In this document: positions 30,509 through 36,988 of the stretch, piece after piece
Position numbering within the stretch: the first letter of the stretch is position 1
How the letters are laid out: the number at the start of each line of letters is the position of its first letter
Notes under the pieces: generated by a model
Seen by the model: the letters and a program-made list of their open reading frames with translations, nothing else
What the model was told of the DNA's origin: nothing
Database searches by the model: none
Program-made: the position numbers and the translations under genes
From: Microbacterium bovistercoris
Lineage (GTDB): Bacteria > Actinomycetota > Actinomycetes > Actinomycetales > Microbacteriaceae
Direction: 5' to 3'
DNA length: 36,988 bases
NCBI RefSeq assembly: GCF_003387575.1
Contig: NZ_QUAB01000032.1
Location: 1-36,988, forward strand

Positions 30509-31667
30509 TCAGGTTGCGAAGCGCGCGGGGGAGAATCTCTCGAGGTTCCGTTCCGCTGCGTCGGCCATGTCGTCACGACCCGCGGAGGCCGCCGCGCCGG
30601 TGAGCGCTGCCGACGCCCCGGCGAGGATGCGTGAGATCGCTGCATCCGCATCGTCGCGGGTGAGGCCGAGACGGATGCCTTCGCGGGCGAGGTTCTCCGG
30701 CGTCGTGCGCTCGAAGGTGCGCTCGCCGTCCACCCACATGGACGGCCGCAGCATGCGGGAGTCCTTCTTCTCGTCGTAGTACAAGGCTGCCGAGACGAGG
30801 TCGTAGAGCGGAGCCAGTTCCACGCGGTCCTGGTCGAGCAGCAGGCTGTAGTTCTTGGCGTGGGCGTCGGTGCCCAGCGTCGCGATATTGAAGACGAACC
30901 CCTCGAAGAAGGCGAGTCCGACGCGATGCTGATCGCGTGTGGGGATTCGCTGCCGGATCAGCTCGCCGACCTTGCCCACGCCCGGACCGCCCTGATCCTG
31001 GTACTTCTTCTCCGGTGGCACCGAGAGCGCCTGCGTCAGATCCTCCTGATGCAGACGACGGACCGAGCCGGCATCGTCGTACCGCCGGTCGTAGCGCTCC
31101 ACGACGAGAGCGGAGAGTCCCGCGTCGGATGCCTGCCAGCTGCTGGTGCTCGCAACACGGAGTCCGAGCCGTCGTGCGGCCTCAAGGGTGATCGCCTCGG
31201 CGATGTCCATGTCGGGAAGCGGCTGATCGGTGCTGGACGGCTTCAGACCGCCCGTCGCGGTAGATCTCGATTGCCGTGGTGAGCAGCGCAGCGATGGCCG
31301 CATCGTCGACCTCGTCTCCGGTCGGCGCTCCGTCTGGACTGTCGTCCGGCACGTCGTCCGGTGCGAGCAGCTGCAGAGCGCCGGGAACGTCGCGTCCCAC
31401 TCCGGTCAGCATCCCGAACAGCGACGACGGACTGGTGCGGTATTCACGGGCGATCGCGGCGAGGGCGCCCGGGTTGTCCGGCAGCAGCCCTGCCAGATAC
31501 GGTCGTGCTGCTCGTTGCCGGGGATCGGGAAGGGTGCGTGGCATCGACAGGGAGATCGGCGTTCGCGTGGTGGCCTGATCGTCGTAGTGGAACGTGATCG
31601 TGCCGGAGGGGGACTGTCGGAAGCGTCCGATCGGCAGGCCGTCGAGGTAAGCGTTGAGGTCAGGCAT
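30509..31667 (-). pseudogene. hipA: hipA toxin kinase with internal out-of-frame deletion
   Basis: The N-terminal part (31667 down to about 31257) encodes the HipA N1 domain (MPDLNAYLDGLPIGRF, then PDPRQRAARPYLAGLLPDN and FGMLTGVGRDVPGALQL). The kinase C-lobe is encoded in another frame from about 31250 to 30509 (LKPSSTDQPLPDMDIAEAIT, catalytic DAHAKN, and ELAPLYDL). The segment that normally joins them, about 50 residues with the Gly-rich SLAGAQ..K loop and the start of THILKP, is missing, and the join shifts the frame. Both pieces have lost the ATP-binding loop, so no active serine/threonine kinase can be made. In normal hipBA the toxin phosphorylates aminoacyl-tRNA synthetases. The ATG overlaps the hipB stop. 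Confidence 0.85.
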
Positions 31668-31887
31668 CCGCCGACCTCTTCTGCACCTGCACCTCGAGTC
31701 CGAGAGCTTCGCACGCGGCGAGATAGCGCTGGAAGTCGAAGCGGCTCTTGCCGGTCTCCACCTCGTTCAGCCACTCGCGCGAGACCTTGGCTCGAGCAGC
31801 GACCTCGGCCTGGGTCAGCCCACGCGCCATGCGAGCGGCACGCAGGACAGCGCCGGCGTCGGCCATGGTCCGCACTGCAGATGACAT
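31660..31887 (-). CDS. hipB: HipB-type antitoxin / autorepressor
   Basis: A 75-residue helix-turn-helix protein of the Xre/Cro type (residues 12-62: AGAVLRAARMARGLTQAEVA, then ARAKVSREWLNEVETGKSRF). The start at 31887 has a strong GAGGAGG seven bases upstream; the longer frame to 31971 runs through the operators. Its stop overlaps the hipA start (ATGCCTGA), the standard hipBA arrangement. HipB neutralises HipA and represses the operon. Here the toxin is broken, so only the repressor function can remain. Three 10-bp operator half-sites lie just upstream, reaching toward the divergent MFS promoter. Confidence 0.88.
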   Translation of the reverse strand: MSSAVRTMADAGAVLRAARMARGLTQAEVAARAKVSREWLNEVETGKSRFDFQRYLAACEALGLEVQVQKRSADA

Positions 31888-31903
31888 CCCGACCTCCTCA
31901 GAA

Positions 31904-31971
31904 GTGGACGATCGACCACATCTCTCAATGTATGCGATCGTCCACATCCGGTCAAGTGGGTGATCGTCCAC
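31904..31971. promoter_or_regulatory. HipB operator array with three GATCGTCCAC sites
   Basis: GTGGACGATC at 31904-31913 is the reverse complement of GATCGTCCAC at 31936-31945 and 31962-31971. The first two form an inverted pair around the hipB promoter; the third abuts CCGACA (31973-31978), the apparent -35 of the divergent MFS gene. TATCC-type HipB sites of E. coli have different sequences, so the match is by arrangement, not sequence. Confidence 0.8.
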
Positions 31972-32007
31972 ACCGACAGGAGCCTGAGGCGCATGCCAGG
32001 ATGGAGG

Positions 32008-33333
32008 GTGACCTCCGCTCCCGACACCGCGCAGAAGCCGTCCCTCCGCTCACGGATCGTCGCGAGCCTCGATGAGCCGGTGCTGCGCGCACTGGTGCTG
32101 TCCACGGTGGTGTCCCGCGTCGGGCGCGGGGTGTTCTTCGCGGTCACCGTGCTGTTCTTCACGCAGATCCTCGGTCTCGGCGCCGGCGAGGCGGCGATCG
32201 TGCTGGCCGTCTCGAGCGGATGCGGCGTCATCGCGTCGTTCCTCGGTGGCTGGCTCGCCGACCGCTGGAGCGCTCGCCGCCTGACGTTCGGCTTCGAGGC
32301 GCTCGGCGGTCTGCTGCTTGCCGGCTACGCCTTCGCCGGAGACTTCGTCACGGCGCTGGTGCTCGCCTCGCTCTCGGGGTTCTTCGACTCGATGAGCCAC
32401 TCCGCGCGGTCGGCGATCATCGCCCGCGGCTTCGCCCCGGATCGGCGCGTGCACGCCCGCGCGGTGCTGCGCACCGTCACCAACCTCTCGATCGCCCTCG
32501 GCGCCGGGATCGGCGCGATCGCGCTGGCGCTGGGCACGCCAGAGGCGTACCGGGCCGTGATCGCGCTCGCAGGCCTGTTCTGCGCCGCAGGGTCGCTGCC
32601 GCTGCTGCGCCTGTCGCCGGCGGTGGATGCTCCGCCGCGGCCCACCACCGACACGGTGCGCACGGTGACCGGATCGATCAACACCGCGGCCACCGCGGCG
32701 GCGGCCGAGGAGCGGAAGGACTGGCGTCGACGCTCGCCGTGGCGCGACCCGCGCTACCTGCTGCTGAGTGCCCTGTCCGCGGTCTTCGGGATGCAGTTCG
32801 GCGTCGCCGAGCTCGGCGTGCCGCTGTGGATCACGCGCGACACGAACGCGCCGACCGTGCTGGTCGCCGTGCTCGTGGTGGTGAACACCACTCTGGTCGT
32901 GCTGTTCCAGGTGCGGGCCTCGCGCGGCACCCACGACGTGCGGGTGGCGGGTCGGGTCACGATGATCGCAGGCTGGCTGATGGCGGCATCCTGCGTGATC
33001 TACGCGCTCGCCGCGGGTCTGCCGGCCTGGACGGCGGTCGTGGTGCTGCTCGTCGCCACGATCACGCACACCTTCGCCGAGATCCTCTCCCAGGCCGGTG
33101 CCTGGGGGCTGAGCTTCGAGCTGGCCGATCCGGTGCGCGCGGGCGCCTACCAGGGTGTGTTCGGCATGGGCTTCTCGCTGGGCGCCCTCGGTGCCCCGAT
33201 CGTCGTGAACGCCACGGCGATCACCTTCGGCTTCGCCGGGTGGGTGGCGCTGGGGCTGATCTTCCTCGCCGCCGCGGCCGGCATCTGGCTGATCGCGCGG
33301 CGCGCGGCAGCATCCGTTCCTGTCGCAGCGTGA
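32008..33333 (+). CDS. MFS transporter
   Basis: A protein of about 441 residues with 12 helices and a long central loop (about residues 196-235, Ala/Thr/Arg-rich). Helix 2-3 carries GGWLADRWSARRLTFGFEAL, an MFS motif A variant (G...DR...RR). The arrangement resembles drug-efflux MFS proteins, but no substrate can be assigned. I prefer the GTG at 32008: a CAGGAT box (31997-32002) and CCGACA (31973-31978) precede it at 18-bp spacing, giving a leaderless type of start. ATG 31993 and ATG 31960 are alternatives in the same frame. It is divergent from hipB, and one HipB site touches its -35. Confidence 0.85.
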   Translation: MTSAPDTAQKPSLRSRIVASLDEPVLRALVLSTVVSRVGRGVFFAVTVLFFTQILGLGAGEAAIVLAVSSGCGVIASFLGGWLADRWSARRLTFGFEALGGLLLAGYAFAGDFVTALVLASLSGFFDSMSHSARSAIIARGFAPDRRVHARAVLRTVTNLSIALGAGIGAIALALGTPEAYRAVIALAGLFCAAGSLPLLRLSPAVDAPPRPTTDTVRTVTGSINTAATAAAAEERKDWRRRSPWRDPRYLLLSALSAVFGMQFGVAELGVPLWITRDTNAPTVLVAVLVVVNTTLVVLFQVRASRGTHDVRVAGRVTMIAGWLMAASCVIYALAAGLPAWTAVVVLLVATITHTFAEILSQAGAWGLSFELADPVRAGAYQGVFGMGFSLGALGAPIVVNATAITFGFAGWVALGLIFLAAAAGIWLIARRAAASVPVAA

Positions 33334-33410
33334 TCATGTGGGAATCACGGATGCGGGGGAGCGGAGCGCCCGCGTAGCGTGACGGTTCCCCCGAACTCCC
33401 GAGGAGAACC

Positions 33411-33974
33411 GTGACCAGAGTGCATAACCCGCTGCGCACCCCGCGTGAGAGGTTCGCCGCCGGCATCGCCGCCGCGACGACCGTGATCGCCGGTGCCCTG
33501 CTGATCGCCCCCATCGCGAACGCGGATCCGGTGCGGCTCCGGCACGCCGACGCCGGATCCCGATCCGACCCCAGACCCGACGCCGACACCTACGCCCACG
33601 CCGACTCCTACGCCCACCCCCGACCCCGGCACCTGCGCGGCGCCGGCCTGGTCGAGCTCGGCCGTCTACAACGGCGGCGCCAAGGTCTCGTACCAGGGCG
33701 TCGAATACACCGCCAAGTGGTGGACTCAGGGAGACACCCCCGGCAGCAACGCGGTCTGGAACAAGCTCTCGGACTGCGCGCCCGGCGACGGCGGCACCGA
33801 TCCCGGGACCGACCCGGGCACGTGCGCCGCGGCCTGGAGCGCAGGCACGGCCTACTCGGCCGGAGCGACGGTCACCTACCAGGGCTCGCAGTACAGGGCC
33901 AAGTGGTGGACCCAGGGCGAGCCCCCGGTTCGCAGACCTGGGGAGCCTGGGAGTCGCTCGGCGTCTGCGGCTGA
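33411..33974 (+). pseudogene. Secreted chitin-binding protein with two frameshifts
   Basis: A GTG at 33411 behind GAGGAGAACC starts a good signal peptide (about 38 residues, cleavage after IANA). After about 33525 the meaningful frame shifts: a Thr/Pro/Asp linker (GTPTPDPDPTPDPTPTPTPT) leads into two CBM5/12-type modules with WSSSAVYNGGAKVSYQGVEY, then TAKWWTQGDTPG, and AWSAGTAYSAGATVTYQGSQ, then YRAKWWTQGEPP. A second shift in the C-run at 33922-33926 (a lost C) returns to the first frame, giving GSQTWGAWESLGVCG and the stop. The CBMs would bind chitin. The first break may hide a lost catalytic domain. Two indels in one gene could also be sequencing errors. Confidence 0.75.
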
Positions 33975-33993
33975 TCGCCTGCAGCCGAACGAT

Positions 33994-34027
33994 CGGATGC
34001 CCGGGGGCCTGCGCCTCCGGGCATCCG
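33994..34027. terminator. Terminator between convergent genes
   Basis: CGGATGCCCGG (33994-34004) pairs with CCGGGCATCCG (34017-34027), an 11-bp perfect stem followed by TCTGT. It lies 20 bases after the chitin-binding gene's stop and before the 3' end of the convergent Fic gene. Confidence 0.8.
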
Positions 34028-34087
34028 TCTGTCAGGTGGTCGCGCCGAGCGCGACGTCGACGACAGCGGAGCCGGGTGCGCGTCGGG

Positions 34088-35311
34088 TCAGGACTGGCGC
34101 ACCATCTCCCGCTGGATCCGCCGGTCGAGGTCATCGAGTTCCGCAAGCAGTTCCGCCGCGACCCAGACCCGGTCGCGCTTCCGCCCGGTGATCTCCTGGA
34201 TGAACCCCGCCTCGGCGAGCCGCGTGATGGCCTTGTACGTCTGCTGCTCGGAGGTTCCGGAGCGTCCTTCGACTTCGGCGGCGGTCATGACGGGGTGATC
34301 GTAGAACGCGGGGATCAGCGAGGCGACGGCCGACCCGGCCCGCGGTCGCAGCTCCGCACTCCATTCCTCGGGGAGTGACTTGATGCGGCTGATCGAGTCC
34401 CGCGAGCAGACTGCCGCAGCGCGTGCAGACCGGGCGAACAGAAGGATCAGCGGTGCGGGGTCTCCCCGCCGGTAGGAGCCCAGCGCGGCGAAGTACTCCT
34501 CGCGTTTGGCGAGAAGGCCGCTCGCCAGCGGTACGACGGCGTTCCGAGTGACACCGCGGCGCCTGAACACTGCAGAGACCAATGCGCGGCCGATGCGCCC
34601 GTTCCCATCGGTGAAAGCGTGGATCGTCTCGAACTGCGCATGACCTATCGCCGCCTGAACAATGATGGGGACGTCGTCTCGGTTGAGGTACTCGATGAGG
34701 TCATCCATCAGGGCGGGGACCCGGGCCGGCGCAGGCGGCACGTGGAGCGCGTTCCGCGGGGAGTGGTCACTGCCGCCGATCCAGTTCTGCATGTCGCGCA
34801 GCCGCCCGGCGTAGTCCGCCCCGACGGGATCGTCCTTCATGAGTGCGCGGTGCGCGGCCAGAAGATCGTCCAGCTCGATGCGTCGTCGGTCGGAGACGCC
34901 GGTGACGAGGTCGTGCAGGGCGGTGCTGGCCGCGACCATGCTGGTGGCCGAGCTGTTCGACCTGTTGCCCGCGAGGGCCTTGGCGTAGTCGGCCGCCGAT
35001 GCCGTGATGCGCTCGATCTTCGACGACGCGACCGACTCCGTGCGCATCATGAACCGGCTCATCGCTGCTGAGTGTCCCTCTGCGTCTGTGTCGGCCTGCG
35101 CGACGGAAAGGAGGGCGGACTCTGACGCGACGACAGCTTCCTGCGGGGGTGTGTAGTCGAGAGCGGCGATCATGGGCGGAACCGCGGCGTCCACCGACGA
35201 CAGCATCAGGTCTTCTCTCGTACCGCCGCGAACCTGCTGGCGCCAGGGCAGGGTTTCGGTGCCTTGCGCGGGCCAGCGGCGCCAAGGGGGCGTGTTCTCG
35301 GAGTGCGCCAT
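34088..35311 (-). CDS. Fic-domain protein with inhibitory motif and winged helix
   Basis: A 407-residue protein. Residues about 91-101 hold TESVASSKIER, an N-terminal inhibitory motif of the (S/T)xxxE type that blocks ATP binding in class II Fic proteins. The Fic core (about 150-290) contains HAFTDGNGRIGR (231-242), matching HxFx(D/E)GNGRxxR with Ala in place of the usual Pro. The C-terminal part (about 330-400, HPVMTAAEVEGRSGTSEQQT, then YKAITRLAEAGFIQE) is a winged helix. Fic enzymes transfer AMP to a protein target. The start is the ATG at 35311; a GTG two codons earlier is possible. Repeated half-sites upstream suggest that the winged helix represses its own gene. The target protein is unknown. 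Confidence 0.9.
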   Translation of the reverse strand: MAHSENTPPWRRWPAQGTETLPWRQQVRGGTREDLMLSSVDAAVPPMIAALDYTPPQEAVVASESALLSVAQADTDAEGHSAAMSRFMMRTESVASSKIERITASAADYAKALAGNRSNSSATSMVAASTALHDLVTGVSDRRRIELDDLLAAHRALMKDDPVGADYAGRLRDMQNWIGGSDHSPRNALHVPPAPARVPALMDDLIEYLNRDDVPIIVQAAIGHAQFETIHAFTDGNGRIGRALVSAVFRRRGVTRNAVVPLASGLLAKREEYFAALGSYRRGDPAPLILLFARSARAAAVCSRDSISRIKSLPEEWSAELRPRAGSAVASLIPAFYDHPVMTAAEVEGRSGTSEQQTYKAITRLAEAGFIQEITGRKRDRVWVAAELLAELDDLDRRIQREMVRQS

Positions 35312-35314
35312 AAC

Positions 35315-35362
35315 CACGAGTATTGCACTCGTTACTAAGGTTTAGGCATTTAAACACGAGTA
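35315..35362 (-). promoter_or_regulatory. Promoter and CACGAGTA half-sites of the Fic gene
   Basis: On plus, CACGAGTA occurs at 35315-35322 and again at 35355-35362. The first forms the inverted repeat ACGAGT-ATTGC-ACTCGT (35316-35332). On the minus strand the candidate -10 AATACT (35319-35324) lies inside this palindrome, seven bases before the ATG at 35311. No convincing -35 is seen. Confidence 0.65.
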
Positions 35363-35390
35363 ACGGGCGTGAGACTCGGGTTGCCCCAGC

Positions 35391-36155
35391 TCAGCGCAGG
35401 TCGTCGGCGAAGGCCGTGATCGCGGCCGCGGCGAGCTCCGAATCGCTGATCAGCGTGCCGTGCCCGTGATCCGGGATCTCGACGAGCCGGGCATCCGGGA
35501 TCGCGTTCAGGATCTGCCGGCACCACGAGACCGGCGCGAGCGGGTCGCGCTCGCCGCGGATGACGAGCGTCGGGCACGTCACCCTGGCGTAGGCCTTCTC
35601 GGGTTGGTGCACGATCGTCGCGCGCATCTTGCGCACCAGGTTCGGCCCGCCGCGCAGGTACTCGCGCGCCCCGCGCCACAGCACGAGGGGCTTCTCGCCG
35701 AGCAGATCGAGGAACAGGTATCGCGCTTGCACACGGATGCTGCGTGAGGCGCTGTCCACGGTGGGGCCGGCCAGCACGAGCCCGGCGACGAGCTGCGGAT
35801 GCCGGGCCGCGACCTCGGCGGCGATCTGACTGCCCATGGAGTGCCCGATCAGCACGGCATCCGAGATGCCGCGCTCGCGCAGGAACGCGGCCACGAGGTC
35901 GGCGTGACGCTCCATCGTGAGCGTGCGCTCCGGCTCCGGCGCCTCGCCGAAGCCCGGCAGGTCGAGACCGATCACCCGGCCGTCCAGCCGAGCGACCAGG
36001 TCGACGTAGACGCTGCGACCCATGCCGATCCCGTGCAGCAGCACGAACGGCCTGGAGCCCTCGCCGAAGTCCTCGGCGACCATGACCGCGCCGCCGTGGG
36101 AGAACCCCGCGACGGACGCGGCCGTCCCCTCTGGGGCGAGCAGGCGTTCCGGCAT
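35391..36155 (-). CDS. Alpha/beta hydrolase
   Basis: A 254-residue alpha/beta hydrolase. The oxyanion-hole HG is in VLLHGIGMG (38-46), the nucleophile elbow is GHSMG (104-108, Ser106), the acid is probably Asp204 in RGERDPLAP, and the base is His230 or His232 in DHGHG. No signal peptide is present. The start is the ATG at 36155; TAGATT at 36162-36167, six bases upstream, suggests a leaderless transcript. Esterase, lipase and lactonase roles are all possible in this family and the sequence does not decide. It stands alone. Confidence 0.9.
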   Translation of the reverse strand: MPERLLAPEGTAASVAGFSHGGAVMVAEDFGEGSRPFVLLHGIGMGRSVYVDLVARLDGRVIGLDLPGFGEAPEPERTLTMERHADLVAAFLRERGISDAVLIGHSMGSQIAAEVAARHPQLVAGLVLAGPTVDSASRSIRVQARYLFLDLLGEKPLVLWRGAREYLRGGPNLVRKMRATIVHQPEKAYARVTCPTLVIRGERDPLAPVSWCRQILNAIPDARLVEIPDHGHGTLISDSELAAAAITAFADDLR

Positions 36156-36223
36156 ACGTCGAATCTAGACGACGAGGGCGGATAGCCGAACTGTGTTTGT
36201 GGGTGCTGTCCGTGCTCGCCGCA

Positions 36224-36896
36224 TCAACGGTTCTTGAAGTATCGGAACAGATTCCCTTCCCGGATCACGATGGTGGTCAGGACACCCCCGATCACAGCCC
36301 CTGCGACCATGGATGCGCAACTCGCAACGGCAGTGATTCCGACTACCAGCGCGTCGGTACCGCCCGTTGAGAGCGCGAGGTAGCATCCAGTGGCGCTGGC
36401 GAGGATCGCCGCGGGCAGGGACCATGCTGCGGTTTCGAGGACTTGGACGAACTGGAGATCGCTCTTGCGCATGCCGTCGTGCAGGCGGGCTGCGAAATCC
36501 AGCCGCCGGATCCAAACCGCAACGACAGCCAGCATTGCTCCCGCAGTCAGCGCCAGTATCGGGGCTCCGCAGGTGACGCGCGCTCGAAACAGATGGTACC
36601 CGTCGTAGGTCTCGCCCAGGCGAGTGTTGAGTTGCCCGAACTGCGGACTCGTGTCTGCACCTCGAACTGTATCCGCGGAAATCGTGCTGAGCAGCAACTG
36701 GCGTACTTCAGCCGATGAAGGCCAGACGAGTGCCCAGCATTCGTCGTACGCCCCCTTGCTTGTGGTCGGCGCCAGCACCGTCCACCCGAACCCGGAGCGG
36801 CGTCCGTCGCTTGGGTATGGGTATGTGCCCCCGATGGTCACCACACCGCGGTTGGTCGGGATCAGGCCCCCCGCAGGCGCCCCTAGAGCTTGGGAC
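36224..36896 (-). pseudogene. FtsX-type ABC permease, 5' end removed by an insertion element
   Basis: About 224 codons at the C-terminal end of an FtsX/MacB-like permease. An extracytoplasmic part comes first (GVVTIGGTYPYPSDGRRSGF, then YDECWALVWP). Three helices follow: one before the cytoplasmic phrase RRLDFAARLHDGMRKSDLQF, and two in the WSLPAAILA and GAVIGGVLTTIVI segments, ending in REGNLFRYFKNR. The usual N-terminal half is missing: the frame runs straight into IS3-type terminal sequence at about 36897, where the first codons are those of the element, not of the gene. The matching ATPase gene must lie beyond the insertion or be lost. No start codon belongs to it. Confidence 0.75.
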
Positions 36897-36988
36897 TGCT
36901 GCACGGATAGGTGACAGTTTCGGTTAGGCCGCAAGGACCAGGTTCTGGTTCATGATGGTCTCGAATTCGACGGGCGTCAAACGGCCCA
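36897..36988. mobile_element. Right-edge insertion sequence, IS3-like, partial
   Basis: TGCTGCACGGATAGGTGACA, from 36897, looks like a terminal inverted repeat (TG start, as usual for IS3-family ends), with the exact boundary uncertain between 36897 and 36900. Inside it is the 3' end of a transposase gene. The rest of the element lies outside the window. Confidence 0.7.
36924..36988 (-). CDS. IS3-family transposase, C-terminal fragment
   Basis: The minus strand reads GRLTPVEFETIMNQNLVLAA, then TAA at 36924-36926. The phrase LTPVEFE followed by a short tail is the usual C-terminal end of IS3-family DDE transposases (OrfB), where a Ser/His-rich GYLTP.EFE segment ends the integrase core. Only the last 20 codons are inside the window; the gene continues beyond the right edge. 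Confidence 0.75.
   Translation of the reverse strand, partial: GRLTPVEFETIMNQNLVLAA

Overview
The window looks like chromosome of a high-GC actinobacterium, most likely Microbacteriaceae (Microbacterium-like). The evidence is third-position GC bias, frequent gcatcc/gatgcc codon pairs, a NucS mismatch endonuclease, an A+B fused Mrp antiporter, and many start codons lying 6-7 nt behind a TANNNT -10 box (leaderless-type genes). No rRNA, tRNA or CRISPR was seen. This is all from reading the sequence; no database was searched.

Layout. 1-720: three tiny ATGA-coupled genes, the middle one frameshifted, resembling a polymorphic-toxin/immunity remnant. 924-2322: VanZ-like, ASCH and PLDc_N/SHOCT small proteins. 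2395-4900: a YtrA-type GntR regulator plus ABC exporter operon, bracketed by two decayed SLC13-type permease fragments in opposite orientation. 4901-5532: a gene-free stretch packed with palindromes, leading into a cold-shock gene. 5809-7595 (minus): a ParR-like adaptor and a ParM/Alp-type actin-like ATPase. 7682-11324: HAD phosphatase, DUF389 membrane protein, AI-2E-type transporter and NucS. 11349-19851: a carbohydrate locus with a serine hydrolase and LacI regulator on minus, divergent from a LplB/LplC-type ABC importer, lipoprotein binding protein, GH39-type glycosidase and YesL/DUF624 protein. 19873-22214: an MFS transporter divergent from a second LacI regulator, sharing a palindromic operator. 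22366-23853: an unknown polytopic membrane protein. 24019-30460: a complete mrpA(B)CDEFG cation/proton antiporter operon, every gene joined by a short overlap. 30509-31887 (minus): hipBA with an intact antitoxin and an internally deleted, out-of-frame toxin. 32008-33333: MFS transporter. 33411-33974: a frameshifted secreted chitin-binding protein. 34088-36155 (minus): a Fic protein and an alpha/beta hydrolase. The right edge is an IS3-like element that cuts off an FtsX-type permease.

Three themes stand out. First, dispersed palindromic repeats: one family sits in the Mrp region and has supplied the C-terminal tails of MrpC and MrpE without breaking the ATGA couplings, and another forms a tract upstream of the cold-shock gene in which stems change with compensation while the loop is constant. 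Second, at least six genes are decaying, several by clean internal deletion: two SLC13 permeases, hipA, the chitin-binding protein, the FtsX permease and the left-edge small gene. Third, operators are unusually easy to read: six of the intergenic regions carry clear inverted repeats next to a DNA-binding regulator.
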